NCBI GenBank assembly: GCA_947165255.1
Contig: CAMUZR010000006.1
Location: forward strand, 62,001 to 126,000
DNA: 64,000 nucleotides
DNA from: an uncultured Bacteroidales bacterium
Lineage (GTDB): Bacteria > Bacteroidota > Bacteroidia > Bacteroidales > P3
Reading direction: 5' to 3'
The position numbers and the translations under genes are program-made. Shown here piece after piece: positions 1 through 9,298 of the stretch (position 1 is its first letter; each line of letters begins with the position of its first letter). The notes below the pieces were generated by a model that saw only the letters and a program-made list of their open reading frames with translations, had not been told where the DNA came from and ran no database searches.

Positions 1-938
1 GCATCGGCCGCCGTGGTGGCAGCGGTAGGGTGTGTCTTGTGGCGCGGTATGACGGTGTCGCGTTCCCAGCAGTCGTTCAAGGCCCAGCAGTCGGTCACCA
101 GTAACCCGTCGAAATGCCATTTATGGCGCAGGATGTCCACCAGTAGCTCGCGATTGGTGCAGCAGGGGCTGCCGTTCAGCCGGTTGTAGCCACACATCAC
201 CTGCTGGACATCGCTGTTGCGCACGATGTACTCGAAAGCTGGCAGATAGGTGGTCCAAAGGTCGCGTGGGCTCACCCGAGAGTCAAACTCGTGGCGGACG
301 CCCTCGGGGCCGCTGTGCACGGCCAGGTGCTTGATGCAGGCGGCTGCCGTCAGTGGCACCGGATAGTGCACCTGCGGGTGTCCCTGCCGATAGGGCATAT
401 AGCTGTGCTGCAGGCCGTTCACGCAGGCCAGCCCCATAGTGGCGGTGAGGTAGGGGTCCTCGCCGTAGGTCTCCATGCCGCGGCCCCAACGGGGGTCGCG
501 GAAGATATTGATGTTGGGGGTGAAAAAGGTCAGTCCAGTATAGTCGGTGGGTTCGCGCAGGGCGGTGCAGGTGTCGCTCCGACGGGCCTCGACATACTTC
601 ACGTTGGCCTCGATGGCCACCTCGGAGAAGATGTGGAACACCATGGGGGTGTTGAAGGAGGCCGCCAGTGCCACCGGGGTGGGCCACACGGTGGCGTAGC
701 CGTTGCGCCCCACGCCGTGCAGAGCCTCGTTCCACCAGCTGTAGGCAGGCAGACCCAGCGAGGGAATGGCGGGGTTGCGGTGCTCCATGAGCGAAATTTT
801 TTCGTCCAGGGTGAGACGGCTCAGCAGGTCCTCAACCCGCTCGTTGACACTTAGCGAGGTGTCTTGAAAGGGAAAATTCTGTGCCCACAGCGCGGTGCTA
901 CACAGGATTATCGTTAAGAGGGAGGCGATTTTTTTCAT
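1..938 (-). CDS. Glycoside hydrolase family 3 protein, secreted (3' part outside window)
   Basis: The reading frame starts at the ATG at 936-938 and runs off the left edge, giving about 312 residues. Residues 1-20 form a Sec signal peptide ending near WAQ. The remainder is the GH3 N-terminal barrel: WWNEALHGV, FFTPNINIFRDPRWGRG, ETYGEDPYLT, CIKHLAVHSGPEG and VMCGYNRLNG are all present. The catalytic nucleophile is predicted as Asp283 in the VTDCWA motif; Cys after the Asp is typical of the xylosidase-like GH3 branch rather than the SDW type. The enzyme would remove terminal sugars from plant xylan or glucan fragments in the periplasm. The C-terminal acid/base domain is not visible, so substrate is open. 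A promoter motif lies 4 bp before the start codon. Confidence 0.93.
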   Translation of the reverse strand, partial: MKKIASLLTIILCSTALWAQNFPFQDTSLSVNERVEDLLSRLTLDEKISLMEHRNPAIPSLGLPAYSWWNEALHGVGRNGYATVWPTPVALAASFNTPMVFHIFSEVAIEANVKYVEARRSDTCTALREPTDYTGLTFFTPNINIFRDPRWGRGMETYGEDPYLTATMGLACVNGLQHSYMPYRQGHPQVHYPVPLTAAACIKHLAVHSGPEGVRHEFDSRVSPRDLWTTYLPAFEYIVRNSDVQQVMCGYNRLNGSPCCTNRELLVDILRHKWHFDGLLVTDCWALNDCWERDTVIPRHKTHPTAATTAAD

Positions 939-942
939 GGTG

Positions 943-950
943 CAAAGGTA
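943..950 (-). promoter_or_regulatory. -7 promoter element TACCTTTG, 4 bp before the GH3 start
   Basis: TACCTTTG on the minus strand matches the Bacteroidota TAnnTTTG element. Only CACC separates it from the ATG, so the transcript should start at or next to the start codon. Confidence 0.7.
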
Positions 951-1230
951 CGAATAAAAAATGATGTATACATTTTTTTATAAATTTATTATACAAGCAA
1001 GTCCCCCCCACATCCAGATGAAACTGGGTAATCATCATTTTGACAGATGTATAGCACGGTCGGTCAGTAGGCAGTCTGTATCGATTGCCCAGGTTGGTCG
1101 GAGAGGAAAGTCGCAGGCTGCGCTCAATGCTCAAATGCTTGGAAAACCCACCCTGCCTCGGTCACCCATTCTTGGTCCAGGGTGTGGCCTTGGGGTGTTC
1201 CTGAGGTGGCATTCGGTTCTTTGGCTGTGG

Positions 1231-1272
1231 GACGAGGAACGATAGAGAAACTAAGGAGGAACAAACAAGGAT
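1231..1272 (+). repeat. Dispersed intergenic repeat, copy A
   Basis: Contains GAGGAACGATAGAG followed by AACTA and GGAGGAACAAACAAGGA. Similar text occurs at 63271-63312 (same strand) and 49986-50018 (opposite strand), always between genes and beside GC-rich flanks. Confidence 0.6.
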
Positions 1273-1333
1273 GTGGTGGGGCCAGGGCGGAGCGAGGGCG
1301 AAGGAAGAGGCCGTATAGGGGGGCGGCGGTGGG

Positions 1334-1957
1334 CTAGTGGAAGGGGAGGTAGATGACTTTTTTGGTTTGGAAGTAGGCTTCCTCGAAGAAGTCGCTGATG
1401 TCCCAGGTGCGGACTTTTTTCTTGAATGGGGCCAGCTCTTCGGCCAGGTCGCCGCCTTTGAGGTAGAGGATGCCGTTGCGAAGGTGGTGGTACTGGATGT
1501 CGGACACTTTGCCCCGCACCCACTGGGTGAACTGGCTGAGGTCGGTGACGGCGCGCGAGACGATGAAGTCGAAGTCGCCCTGTACCTGTTCGGCACGGAT
1601 TTGCTCGGCACGGACATTTTTCAGTCCGAGGGATTCGGCCACGCTCTGCACTACTTTGATTTTCTTGCCGATGGAGTCGACGAGGTGGAAATTGCTGTGG
1701 GGGAACATGATGGCCAGCGGTATGCCGGGGAAGCCGCCGCCGGTGCCCACGTCGAGGATGTCGGCCTGGGTTTTGAATGGTTGCACTTTGGCTATGGCGA
1801 GGCTGTGCAGCACGTGGTGCTCGTAGAAGTTGGCCATGTCCTTGCGCGAGATGACGTTGATTTTGGAGTTCCAGTCCTCGTATAAAGGCAACAGAGCGGC
1901 AAATTGTTCTCGCTGCCGCTCTGTTAGCTCTGGGAAATATTTGAGTAATAAATCCAT
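1334..1957 (-). CDS. rsmG: 16S rRNA (guanine-N7)-methyltransferase RsmG
   Basis: RsmG (GidB) methylates N7 of G527 in 16S rRNA using S-adenosylmethionine. At 207 residues it has the family's usual length. The SAM-binding motif ILDVGTGGGFPGIPLA lies near residues 65-80, followed by LVDSIGKKIKVVQ and FDFIVSRAVT, all diagnostic. The start is the ATG at 1955-1957, giving MDLLLKYFPEL; the frame extends further upstream but that part is the antisense-frame shadow of rpoD. It lies 32 bp after rpoD on the same strand and is probably cotranscribed with it. Confidence 0.95.
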   Translation of the reverse strand: MDLLLKYFPELTERQREQFAALLPLYEDWNSKINVISRKDMANFYEHHVLHSLAIAKVQPFKTQADILDVGTGGGFPGIPLAIMFPHSNFHLVDSIGKKIKVVQSVAESLGLKNVRAEQIRAEQVQGDFDFIVSRAVTDLSQFTQWVRGKVSDIQYHHLRNGILYLKGGDLAEELAPFKKKVRTWDISDFFEEAYFQTKKVIYLPFH

Positions 1958-1989
1958 GTTTGAGAAGTCGTCGTTGGTGGGGCAGGCTG

Positions 1990-2850
1990 CTATAGGTAGG
2001 CCTGCAGGTGCTTGCTCTTGCTGCTGACGCGCAGGCGCTTGATGCCTTTTTCCTTGATTTGGCGGACACGCTCGCGGGTGAGGCCGAATTTCATGGCTAT
2101 CTCGTCGAGGCTGAGTGCGTGGGGGAGGCCGATGCCGAAGTACATCTTGATGACTTCGCGCTCGTATTCGGTGAGGGTGGCCAGGGCGCGCTCGATTTCC
2201 TGCGAGAGGGACTCTTGCATGAGGGCGCTGTCGGTGGGAGGGGTGTCCTCGTTGGGCAGGACGTCGACAAAGTTGACGTCTTCGTCGGCTACGAGGGGCG
2301 CGTCGATGGAGATGTGGCGGCCGGAGATGCCTAGGATGCTTTTGATTTTGTCCTCGGGTATGTCTAGCATGTCGGCCAGTTCTTCCTCCGATGGGGGTCG
2401 CTCCAGTTCCTGTTCGAGACGGGAGATTTCTTTTTTGAGTTTGTTGAGGGCGCCGAGTTGGTTGGAGGGGAGCCGCACGATGCGTGAGTTCTCGGCAATG
2501 GCCTGGAGGATGGACTGGCGAATCCACCACACGGCGTAGGATATGAATTTGAAGCCGCGGGTTTCGTCGAAGCGTTTGGCTGCCTTGATGAGGCCCACGT
2601 TGCCTTCGTTGATGAGGTCGGGAAGGCTGAGACCTTGGTTTTGGTACTGCTTGGCCACGGAAACGACAAAACGGAGGTTGGCCTTGGTGAGGCGGTCGAG
2701 TGCCTCCTGGTCGCCGGTTTTGATGCGTTGGGCAAGCTGCACTTCTTCCTCTGGGGTGAGCAGCTCTTCGCTGCAAATGTCCTGGAGGTATTTGTCGAGT
2801 GACTTGATGTCACGGTTGGTAATTGAATGGGTAATTTTTAATTGTCTCAT
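1990..2850 (-). CDS. rpoD: Primary sigma factor RpoD (sigma-ABfr type)
   Basis: This is the housekeeping sigma subunit of RNA polymerase. Its 286 residues lack regions 1.1 and the non-conserved insert of the E. coli protein, as usual in Bacteroidota. Region 1.2 is at the N terminus ([20 protein letters not shown]), region 2 near 60-115 includes [20 protein letters not shown] and the -10 reading segment [12 protein letters not shown], region 3 follows, and region 4 ends with the helix-turn-helix [18 protein letters not shown]. It would read the TAnnTTTG promoters found across this window. rsmG follows 32 bp downstream. Confidence 0.97.
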   Translation of the reverse strand: MRQLKITHSITNRDIKSLDKYLQDICSEELLTPEEEVQLAQRIKTGDQEALDRLTKANLRFVVSVAKQYQNQGLSLPDLINEGNVGLIKAAKRFDETRGFKFISYAVWWIRQSILQAIAENSRIVRLPSNQLGALNKLKKEISRLEQELERPPSEEELADMLDIPEDKIKSILGISGRHISIDAPLVADEDVNFVDVLPNEDTPPTDSALMQESLSQEIERALATLTEYEREVIKMYFGIGLPHALSLDEIAMKFGLTRERVRQIKEKGIKRLRVSSKSKHLQAYL

Positions 2851-2975
2851 GACGTATAATTAGTTCCACACATCTTTATTTCTCTCCATAACGCAAAAAA
2901 GTGAAAAAAGTTTCATGAAATAGAAAAATTTTTTTTTTTATTAATTGTTAAAGATAAAAATTGAAAAAAAATCTG

Positions 2976-2983
2976 TAAATTTG
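2976..2983 (+). promoter_or_regulatory. -7 promoter element TAAATTTG upstream of ffh
   Basis: TAAATTTG followed by CAA, 28 bp before the ffh start. A TTGAAAA lies 12 bp 5' of it; the rocD promoter at 14236 has the same TTGAAAA spacing, though this is shorter than the usual 19-21 bp to a -33 TTTG. Confidence 0.65.
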
Positions 2984-3011
2984 CAACTCCAATAGTAAGT
3001 GAATCAGCAAT

Positions 3012-4343
3012 ATGTTTGAAAGCATTAGTAGCAAGATAGAGAAAGCGTTACATACGCTGCGAGGAAAAGGAAGCATTACCGATATTAACATCGCCGAGAC
3101 GGTCAAAGAGGTGCGCAAGGCCCTTTTGGACGCCGACGTGAGCTATCCCATAGCAAAAGAATTTACGGATAATGTGAAGGCCGAGGCGCTCGGGCGCAAT
3201 GTTATCCAAAGTATCGAACCGGGCCAGTTGATGGTGAAGATTGTGCACGAGAAACTGACCGAGCTGATGGGCAGCCAGGCGGTGGACATAAACCTTAAGG
3301 GGCAGCCGGGTATGCCGGCTATTATTCTGATTGCCGGTCTGCAGGGTTCGGGTAAGACCACTTTCAGTGCCAAGCTGGCTTACTATCTGAAGAATAAGAA
3401 GAACAAGAGTGTGGTGCTGGTGGCAGGCGACGTGTACCGTCCGGCCGCTATCAGCCAGTTGCAGACCCTGGGCGAGCAGATTCAGGTGCCGGTGTTTACC
3501 GAGGAGGGAAACAACGACCCCGTGGACATTGCCAAGAAGGCCGTGAAGGATGCCAAGCTGAAGGGCGCCAACGTGGTCATTGTGGATACCGCCGGCCGTC
3601 TGGCAGTGGACGAGCAGATGATGGATGAGATAAGCAGCCTGAAGAAGAATCTGCAGCCGCAAGAGACGTTGTTTGTGGTGGACTCTATGACGGGTCAGGA
3701 CGCTGTGAACACGGCCAAGGCTTTCAACGAGCGCATCGACTACGACGGAGTGGTGCTGACGAAGTTGGACGGCGACACCCGCGGCGGTGCGGCCCTCACT
3801 ATCCGCTACGCGGTGCAGAAACCCATAAAATTTGTGGGTATCGGCGAGAAGATGGAGGCGCTGGATGTCTTCCATCCCGACCGTATGGCCAGCCGTATTT
3901 TGGGCATGGGCGATGTGGTTTCGCTGGTGGAAAGGGCGCAGGAGCAGTACGACGAGGAGGAGGCCCGCAAGATTCAGAAGAAACTTATCCATAACGAGTA
4001 TAACTTCGAGGATTTCCTCTCGCAAGTGGGCCAGATAAAAAAGATGGGAAGCATGAAAGACCTCCTCGGTATGATTCCCGGAATGGATAAACTGACTAAG
4101 AATGTGGAGATTGGCGACGACGCATTTAAGCCCATCGAGTCGATGATAGGCAGTATGACCCCCTATGAGCGGCGCAACCCCAGCTGCCTAAACGGTAGCC
4201 GAAAGCAGCGCATTGCCGCCGGCAGCGGCCGCAGCATACAGGAGGTCAACCGGTTTATCAAGCAGTTTGAGGATACCCGCAAGATGATGCGCACGGTGAG
4301 CACCAAGGGCAAGCTGCCCCGCATGCCTAAGCGCCACAAATAG
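3012..4343 (+). CDS. ffh: Signal recognition particle GTPase Ffh
   Basis: Ffh binds 4.5S RNA and signal sequences of nascent membrane proteins and delivers ribosomes to FtsY. The 443-residue protein shows the N domain (1-95), the G domain with GLQGSGKTT at 109-117, DTAGRL, and TKLDGDTRGG, and the methionine-rich M domain from about residue 330 (MGSMKDLLGMIPGM). RNA-contacting text such as RIAAGSGRSIQEVN is present near the C terminus. folD follows after 39 bp and may share the transcript. Confidence 0.97.
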   Translation: MFESISSKIEKALHTLRGKGSITDINIAETVKEVRKALLDADVSYPIAKEFTDNVKAEALGRNVIQSIEPGQLMVKIVHEKLTELMGSQAVDINLKGQPGMPAIILIAGLQGSGKTTFSAKLAYYLKNKKNKSVVLVAGDVYRPAAISQLQTLGEQIQVPVFTEEGNNDPVDIAKKAVKDAKLKGANVVIVDTAGRLAVDEQMMDEISSLKKNLQPQETLFVVDSMTGQDAVNTAKAFNERIDYDGVVLTKLDGDTRGGAALTIRYAVQKPIKFVGIGEKMEALDVFHPDRMASRILGMGDVVSLVERAQEQYDEEEARKIQKKLIHNEYNFEDFLSQVGQIKKMGSMKDLLGMIPGMDKLTKNVEIGDDAFKPIESMIGSMTPYERRNPSCLNGSRKQRIAAGSGRSIQEVNRFIKQFEDTRKMMRTVSTKGKLPRMPKRHK

Positions 4344-4382
4344 ATTAATAACACGACAACTTAATAAAACTAAATAATTACG

Positions 4383-5261
4383 ATGGTACAGTTACTTGAT
4401 GGCAAGGCAACGGCCCTGCAGATAAAAGAAGAAATAGCCAACGAGGTGCGCCAGCTGACCGCTAAGGGAATGCGCCCACCCCACTTGGCAGCCGTTATTG
4501 TAGGCAACGACGGCGCTAGCCAGACCTACGTGGCCAATAAGGAAAAATCGAGTCTTGAAGTGGGTTTCACTTCTTCGGTCTACCGCTTCTCGGAGCAGAC
4601 GAGTGAGGAGGAGTTGCTCAGGTCGATTGATTTCCTCAATAATGACCCCGATATTGACGGTTTTATCGTGCAGCTTCCTTTGCCGAAGCACATTAACGAG
4701 CAGCATGTCATCAATGCCATCTCGCCCGACAAGGATGTGGACGGTTTCACTCCCATCAATATCGGTCGTATGGTGCTTGGCGAGGACTCATACGTTCCTG
4801 CCACCCCCATGGGAATATGCACCCTGCTGAAACGCTACAATATCGAGACCGCCGGCAAGCACTGCGTGGTGCTGGGCCGTAGCAATATCGTGGGCACTCC
4901 CATTGCCAATTTGCTTTCGCGCAAAGGGTTTGACTGCACTGTCACCATCTGCCACAGCAAGACTCGGAATTTGGCCGAAATCACCCGCCAGTCCGACATA
5001 CTGATTGCTGCCATTGGCAAGCCCGAGTTTGTCACCCCCGACATGGTGAAGGAAGGCGCGGTGCTGGTGGATGTGGGCATTCACCGCATACCCGACGAGA
5101 CGAAGAAGAGCGGCTACCGCATCATAGGCGATGTGAAGCACAGCCTGGTGGATGCCAAATGCAGCTGGACAACGCCTGTGCCCGGTGGCGTAGGTCCGCT
5201 GACGATTGTGTCGTTGATGGAGAATACCCTTAAGGCCTATTACCGCCATAATAGTAAGTAA
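4383..5261 (+). CDS. folD: Bifunctional methylenetetrahydrofolate dehydrogenase / cyclohydrolase FolD
   Basis: FolD interconverts 5,10-methylene-, methenyl- and 10-formyl-tetrahydrofolate using NADP, supplying one-carbon units for purines and formyl-Met-tRNA. The 292 residues have the usual length. Diagnostic text includes [16 protein letters not shown] with the catalytic Yxxx[17 protein letters not shown], the Rossmann loop [12 protein letters not shown] and the C-terminal [11 protein letters not shown]. It follows ffh closely and is closed by a hairpin terminator. Confidence 0.97.
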   Translation: MVQLLDGKATALQIKEEIANEVRQLTAKGMRPPHLAAVIVGNDGASQTYVANKEKSSLEVGFTSSVYRFSEQTSEEELLRSIDFLNNDPDIDGFIVQLPLPKHINEQHVINAISPDKDVDGFTPINIGRMVLGEDSYVPATPMGICTLLKRYNIETAGKHCVVLGRSNIVGTPIANLLSRKGFDCTVTICHSKTRNLAEITRQSDILIAAIGKPEFVTPDMVKEGAVLVDVGIHRIPDETKKSGYRIIGDVKHSLVDAKCSWTTPVPGGVGPLTIVSLMENTLKAYYRHNSK

Positions 5262-5288
5262 TACCTTGCATTTATAGGTATAAAATAA

Positions 5289-5312
5289 AGGGCATCCCAA
5301 TTGGGGTGCCCT
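5289..5312. terminator. Bidirectional terminator between folD and the lipoprotein gene
   Basis: Hairpin with arms AGGGCAtCCC and GGGgTGCCCT around an AATT loop, with A-rich sequence on the left and TATTTG on the right, so it can end transcription of the convergent genes from either side. Confidence 0.75.
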
Positions 5313-5340
5313 TATTTGATATGCCTGCAATTACTAAATA

Positions 5341-5832
5341 CTACATGTTGTGGCTGACGCAGACTTTGAAACTGAGGGTCTGGCCGTCGCCAAGGGCGAT
5401 GGGGTCGATTCCGTTGAGGTCTTGGATGATGAAAGTGACTTTGCCTAATTCCCACTCAAAACGCAGGTTCTCGGGCACTATGCTCATTACTTGCTCGCCT
5501 TCGTCGTTGGTGCTGTATACTTCGAGGGGATAGACAAAGGGAAGGGTGTTCCAGGCGCCAAGGTTGTTCTGGCCGTCGTAGACATTCCATACGTAGGCCT
5601 GGACGGTGCCGTTGTTGAACACCTCGTTATCGATGGCGGGAAGGTCTACAGAACAGTAGAGATAGTTGTTGCTGCCGGGCAGGTTGGCACCTTCTACGCG
5701 CGACCAATCGGCCGGATTGATGTTGAAGCGGTAGGTTTCAATCTGGGAACCGTAGAAGTATTGTTCTTTTGTGCAGCCCGAAAAGAGCAGAAAGGCTGCC
5801 ATGATGGGTAAAATGATGTGTTTTAATTTCAT
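5341..5832 (-). CDS. Small lipoprotein, function unknown
   Basis: 163 residues with a lipoprotein signal: a hydrophobic stretch ending in LLFSGC places the lipidated cysteine near residue 20. The rest is predicted mostly beta and has no motif I recognise. It has its own promoter element at 5876-5883 and converges on folD across a shared terminator. Likely an outer-membrane-anchored protein of the Bacteroidales type; no function is inferred. Confidence 0.8.
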   Translation of the reverse strand: MKLKHIILPIMAAFLLFSGCTKEQYFYGSQIETYRFNINPADWSRVEGANLPGSNNYLYCSVDLPAIDNEVFNNGTVQAYVWNVYDGQNNLGAWNTLPFVYPLEVYSTNDEGEQVMSIVPENLRFEWELGKVTFIIQDLNGIDPIALGDGQTLSFKVCVSHNM

Positions 5833-5875
5833 GGTACTATTGTTTTAATATTCTTTACTTTGTTTTTTCACGATG

Positions 5876-5883
5876 CAAAAGTA
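5876..5883 (-). promoter_or_regulatory. -7 promoter element TACTTTTG for the 163-residue lipoprotein
   Basis: TACTTTTG on the minus strand, followed by CATC, about 43 bp before the start codon. It lies between the end of mutS2 and the lipoprotein gene. Confidence 0.65.
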
Positions 5884-5958
5884 CTTCTTTTTTCTTTATA
5901 TTTTTCCTTTTTTGTGGCGTATTTTTCCGTAAAAATGCGCTGTGTTTCATTAAAAGGG

Positions 5959-8406
5959 TTATCGTAAGTGCACTACGGTGATGCCGTCGCCGCCTAGTTC
6001 GAGTCGTTCGGAATGGAACGATTGCACGTCGCGATTGGCTTGCAGCCACTCGCGAATCATTTGTTTGAGAATGCCGTAGCCTTTGCCATGGAGGATGCGG
6101 AGGTCTTTCTCGCTTAGGAGTATGGCGTCGTCGAAGAAATGCTGGAGGTTGTCCAATGCTTCGTCGGCCCGCTGACCGCGGAGGTCGATAGTGGGGTTGA
6201 AGTTCTTGCGCTTTTCGTTGATGTCGTCGTAGATGGACTGGAAGCGATTGTTGAGATGGCTGGTCTTCTCTTGAGGGATGTTTTTCTTGCGGGTGCCGGA
6301 GAGGCGGTTGAGCGCTATGGTCATGCGTATGCTGTTGCTTTCTACCACGGCTTTCTTGCCTTTTAATTCCACCACTTCGCCAAAGGTGTCCTGTCCGTCG
6401 ATGCGCACGATGCTGCCTACCTTGATTGGGACATTGGTTTCGTCGGCCTCGGCCATAAGTTTTTTACCCTTGACATCGGTTGCCTGGGATGTGGACAGTT
6501 GTTGTTTGGCGTTGCTGCGCTCTTCGTCGTGTTTTTCTTGGGCAGAGGCGATGCGTTCGGCCTCGGCTTTCATACGTTGGCGGGCCTTGAGGGTCTGTTC
6601 GCGTTCGGCTTGCGCCGACTTGATGTCGCTGATGGTTTGCTCCACTGTGCGATTGGCATCGGCTATGATTTGCTGCGCTTCTTTGCGGGCGGCGCTGAGT
6701 ATTTCGTACCGTTTGCCTTCCAGTTTTTCGGTCAGTTGCTGGTACTTTTGGGTCACCTCGGTAAGAAAGTTGTCGGCCACTTCCAACTCGGTGCGTTGCT
6801 TGGCTATTTCCTGTTTGTCCAGTTCGATTTGTTGCAGTTGGTGTTCGAAGTTGAGCATTTCGCCACCGACTTTTTCGCCTGCCGCTTTGAGGATTTCGGG
6901 CGGGAAGCCGATGTTTTGGGCAATCTCGAAAGCGAAAGAGCTGCCAGGGTGGCCGATGGAGAGGCGGTAGAGGGGTTTCATTTTCTCGGTGTCGAAAAGC
7001 ATGGCTCCGTTGAGGATTCCGGAATACTTGTCGGCCAGTAGTTTGAGGTCGGCAAAATGGGTGGTTACCACGCCGAAGGCATGGCGTTTGTACAGTTCTT
7101 CCAAAAGGGCCTCGGCAATGGCGCAGCCGGAACGGGGTTCGGTGCCGCCGCCCAGCTCGTCGAGCAGGAAGAGGGTGTTGGCATCGGCTATTTCCAGCAG
7201 CTGTTTCATGCTTTGCAGATGGGAGGTGTAGGTGCTGAGGTCGTTGTCGATGGATTGCTCGTCGCCGATGTCGATGAAGATGTGATCGAAAATGCCAAAC
7301 TCGGAGGTCTCGCGACAGGGCACCAGCATGCCGCATTGGAGCATGTACTGGATGAGGCCTACGGCTTTGAGGCAGACGGATTTGCCGCCGGCATTGGGAC
7401 CAGAGACGATGAGAATGTGGGTGTCGTCGTTGAGCTCGATGTTGAAGGGGACCACCTCGCCTTTGTGGTTGAGGAAGAGAAGGGGATGGCGCGCGTCGAG
7501 CCAGTTGATTTTGGTGATGCTGTCTACAATGGGGCGACCGGCGTGAAGTGTGATGGCAAAACGGGCCTTGGCACGGATGAAGTCGATACGGGCCAGGAAC
7601 CAGTAGGCGTTGATGAGGGAGTCGAGCTGCGGGCGGATAAGGTCGGTGAAGCGGGCTAGAATCTTTTGGATTTCGTGCCGCTCGGCAAATTCCAGTTCGC
7701 GCAGGTCGTTGTTCAACTCGACTACTTCGGAGGGTTCAAGATAGGCCGTTTGGCGGGTGGCAGACTCGTCGTGGATGAGGCCCTTGATTTTGCGGCGGTG
7801 GGTGTCGAGCATGGGGATGACGAGACGGCCGTTGCGGATGGTGACTTCGGCATTTTCGGGAGCCCATCCTTCGTGCTTGGCGCGAGCCAGTTGCTTGCTT
7901 ATCTGGATGTCCACATCGGTGCGCTTGCGATGGATTTGGCGTCGGATTTCCTGTAGGTCGGGAGAGGCATTGTCGTATATTTCGCCTTTGTCGTCGATGA
8001 TTTTGTTGATGGCTTTGTTGATGGCAGGGTCGAGGTCGACGTGGGTGGCCAATTCATGGAGGTAGGGGTAGCGGATGGGGTCGTCGCGCAGGAGAAAGCG
8101 CAGGCATTCAGCGATGGTGTGGAGCGAATTTTTCAGGTCGTGAAGGGCCTCGAATTCGATGACGGAGCCTACTATCTTGAGGCGGATGAGTTCGTCGGTG
8201 AGGTCGATGAAATCTTGAGAGGGGAAACTGTTTTCTAAGATGAGTATCTGTCGGAACTCCTCGGTTTGTTGCAGTTCGCGCACAACACGGTCGTAGTTGG
8301 CGGAGAAGGCCATGTCATGTGTCATTCTGACGGCCAAGGCATTGGTGCATTCGGCGGCGAGGAGTTCGCGTATTTTGGTAAAGCCTAATTTGTCTTCGAG
8401 GGTCAT
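5959..8406 (-). CDS. mutS2: Endonuclease MutS2
   Basis: MutS2 is a MutS-family ATPase with a C-terminal Smr nuclease domain; it suppresses homologous recombination and, in Firmicutes, acts on collided ribosomes. The 815 residues show the core and clamp (1-300), Walker A SGPNAGGKS near 335-343, Walker B LFLLDELGGGTEP, a long coiled coil (about 500-620, QQIELDKQEIAKQRTELE), a KOW-like segment and the Smr domain at the end (IDLRGQRADEAL, ILHGKGYGILKQMI). No mismatch-recognition FxE domain is present, as expected. It is the last gene of the ribF operon, 32 bp after the amidase gene. Confidence 0.95.
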   Translation of the reverse strand: MTLEDKLGFTKIRELLAAECTNALAVRMTHDMAFSANYDRVVRELQQTEEFRQILILENSFPSQDFIDLTDELIRLKIVGSVIEFEALHDLKNSLHTIAECLRFLLRDDPIRYPYLHELATHVDLDPAINKAINKIIDDKGEIYDNASPDLQEIRRQIHRKRTDVDIQISKQLARAKHEGWAPENAEVTIRNGRLVIPMLDTHRRKIKGLIHDESATRQTAYLEPSEVVELNNDLRELEFAERHEIQKILARFTDLIRPQLDSLINAYWFLARIDFIRAKARFAITLHAGRPIVDSITKINWLDARHPLLFLNHKGEVVPFNIELNDDTHILIVSGPNAGGKSVCLKAVGLIQYMLQCGMLVPCRETSEFGIFDHIFIDIGDEQSIDNDLSTYTSHLQSMKQLLEIADANTLFLLDELGGGTEPRSGCAIAEALLEELYKRHAFGVVTTHFADLKLLADKYSGILNGAMLFDTEKMKPLYRLSIGHPGSSFAFEIAQNIGFPPEILKAAGEKVGGEMLNFEHQLQQIELDKQEIAKQRTELEVADNFLTEVTQKYQQLTEKLEGKRYEILSAARKEAQQIIADANRTVEQTISDIKSAQAEREQTLKARQRMKAEAERIASAQEKHDEERSNAKQQLSTSQATDVKGKKLMAEADETNVPIKVGSIVRIDGQDTFGEVVELKGKKAVVESNSIRMTIALNRLSGTRKKNIPQEKTSHLNNRFQSIYDDINEKRKNFNPTIDLRGQRADEALDNLQHFFDDAILLSEKDLRILHGKGYGILKQMIREWLQANRDVQSFHSERLELGGDGITVVHLR

Positions 8407-8438
8407 TTCTATTAGATGGATGTTTGAGAGAGAGGATT

Positions 8439-9269
8439 TTAGTCGAAGTCGAGGTAGAAGGGCCAGTGCTCGCGGAAGTGTTCTAGCTTGTCTTTGCTGA
8501 GGGTGGCAGTGGCCACCTGTGGTATTCCAGGGTCGCAGGCACTTAGAGGGAGGCCTTTGTAATCGATGGCGGCGCAGTGGCCGGCGTAGGGAATGCCTGT
8601 GCCGTCCACTCCTACGCGGTTGACTCCAATGGCGTAGGATTCGTTTTCAATAGCGCGGGCGCGCAAGAGGGTGTCCCATGCGGCGGCGCGGCTGCCGGGC
8701 CAGTTGGCGCAGAGGAGCATCACGTCGTAGTCGGGAGGATTGGAAGTGCGGAGCCACTTGGGGAAACGGAGGTCGTAGCAGATGGCTGGTTTGAAGCGCC
8801 ATCCCCTCCATTCGAAAAGGGTGGAGCGAATGCCTCGTTCGAGCTGAGCGGCTTCGGTGCTGACGCGGAAGGTGTGGCCTTTGTCGTAGTAGCCGTAAGT
8901 GCCGTCGGGGCGAACCCAGTGCATGCGGTTGTAGACGACGGTTTTGCCCGGATGAAGCTGGCTCTGGTCTTTTACAGTCCAGGTGCCTACAAAGAGTGCA
9001 TTGTGCTGTTGGGCCATTTGGTGGGCAAACTGTAGCGTGGGACCGCCGGGCAGTTCGGCCATTGCTGCCATGTTGTCGGAGAAACCGGTGTTGAATGTCT
9101 CTGGAACTACTAGCACATCGGCCAATCCCTCTATTCCGGCAAAGGCTTCTTCCACGAGGCGGTAGTTTTCTTTAGGGTTCTCCCAGGCTATGTCTTGCTG
9201 GAAGTAGGCCACTTTGAGTTCAGGGACGGCGCAATTGGTGTATTCCTCTTCGGTTGATTTAGTTTCCAC
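8439..9269 (-). CDS. Carbon-nitrogen hydrolase, omega-amidase (YafV/NIT2) type
   Basis: Nitrilase-superfamily amidase of 276 residues. The catalytic triad is visible as Glu57 (VVPETFNTGF), Lys130 (YDKGHTF) and Cys164 (AICYDLRFP). The short CYDLRFP context is that of omega-amidases, which hydrolyse alpha-ketoglutaramate and alpha-ketosuccinamate, repairing products of glutamine transaminases. The sixteen residues before ELKVAYFQQD are unlike the family, so translation could begin a little later, but no better start is obvious. It lies 29 bp after ribF and 32 bp before mutS2 on the same strand. The exact substrate is inferred. Confidence 0.88.
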   Translation of the reverse strand: METKSTEEEYTNCAVPELKVAYFQQDIAWENPKENYRLVEEAFAGIEGLADVLVVPETFNTGFSDNMAAMAELPGGPTLQFAHQMAQQHNALFVGTWTVKDQSQLHPGKTVVYNRMHWVRPDGTYGYYDKGHTFRVSTEAAQLERGIRSTLFEWRGWRFKPAICYDLRFPKWLRTSNPPDYDVMLLCANWPGSRAAAWDTLLRARAIENESYAIGVNRVGVDGTGIPYAGHCAAIDYKGLPLSACDPGIPQVATATLSKDKLEHFREHWPFYLDFD

Positions 9270-9298
9270 GATGTTAGTGTGTTTGTGGGTGTTTTATG

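Larger units (their letters stand above)
939..1333. other. Intergenic region, no gene seen
   Basis: The left third is AT-rich and holds the GH3 promoter. No reading frame here has recognisable protein features. The right third becomes GC-rich and holds one copy of a dispersed repeat at about 1231-1272. Confidence 0.5.

Noticed and set aside
283-735. Long open frames antisense to or shifted from the GH3 gene
   Set aside because: They are Arg/His/Pro-rich compositional shadows; the GH3 frame explains the region fully.
961-1245. 94-codon frame in the GH3-rsmG gap
   Set aside because: Composition changes midway across a repeat; no recognisable protein pattern.
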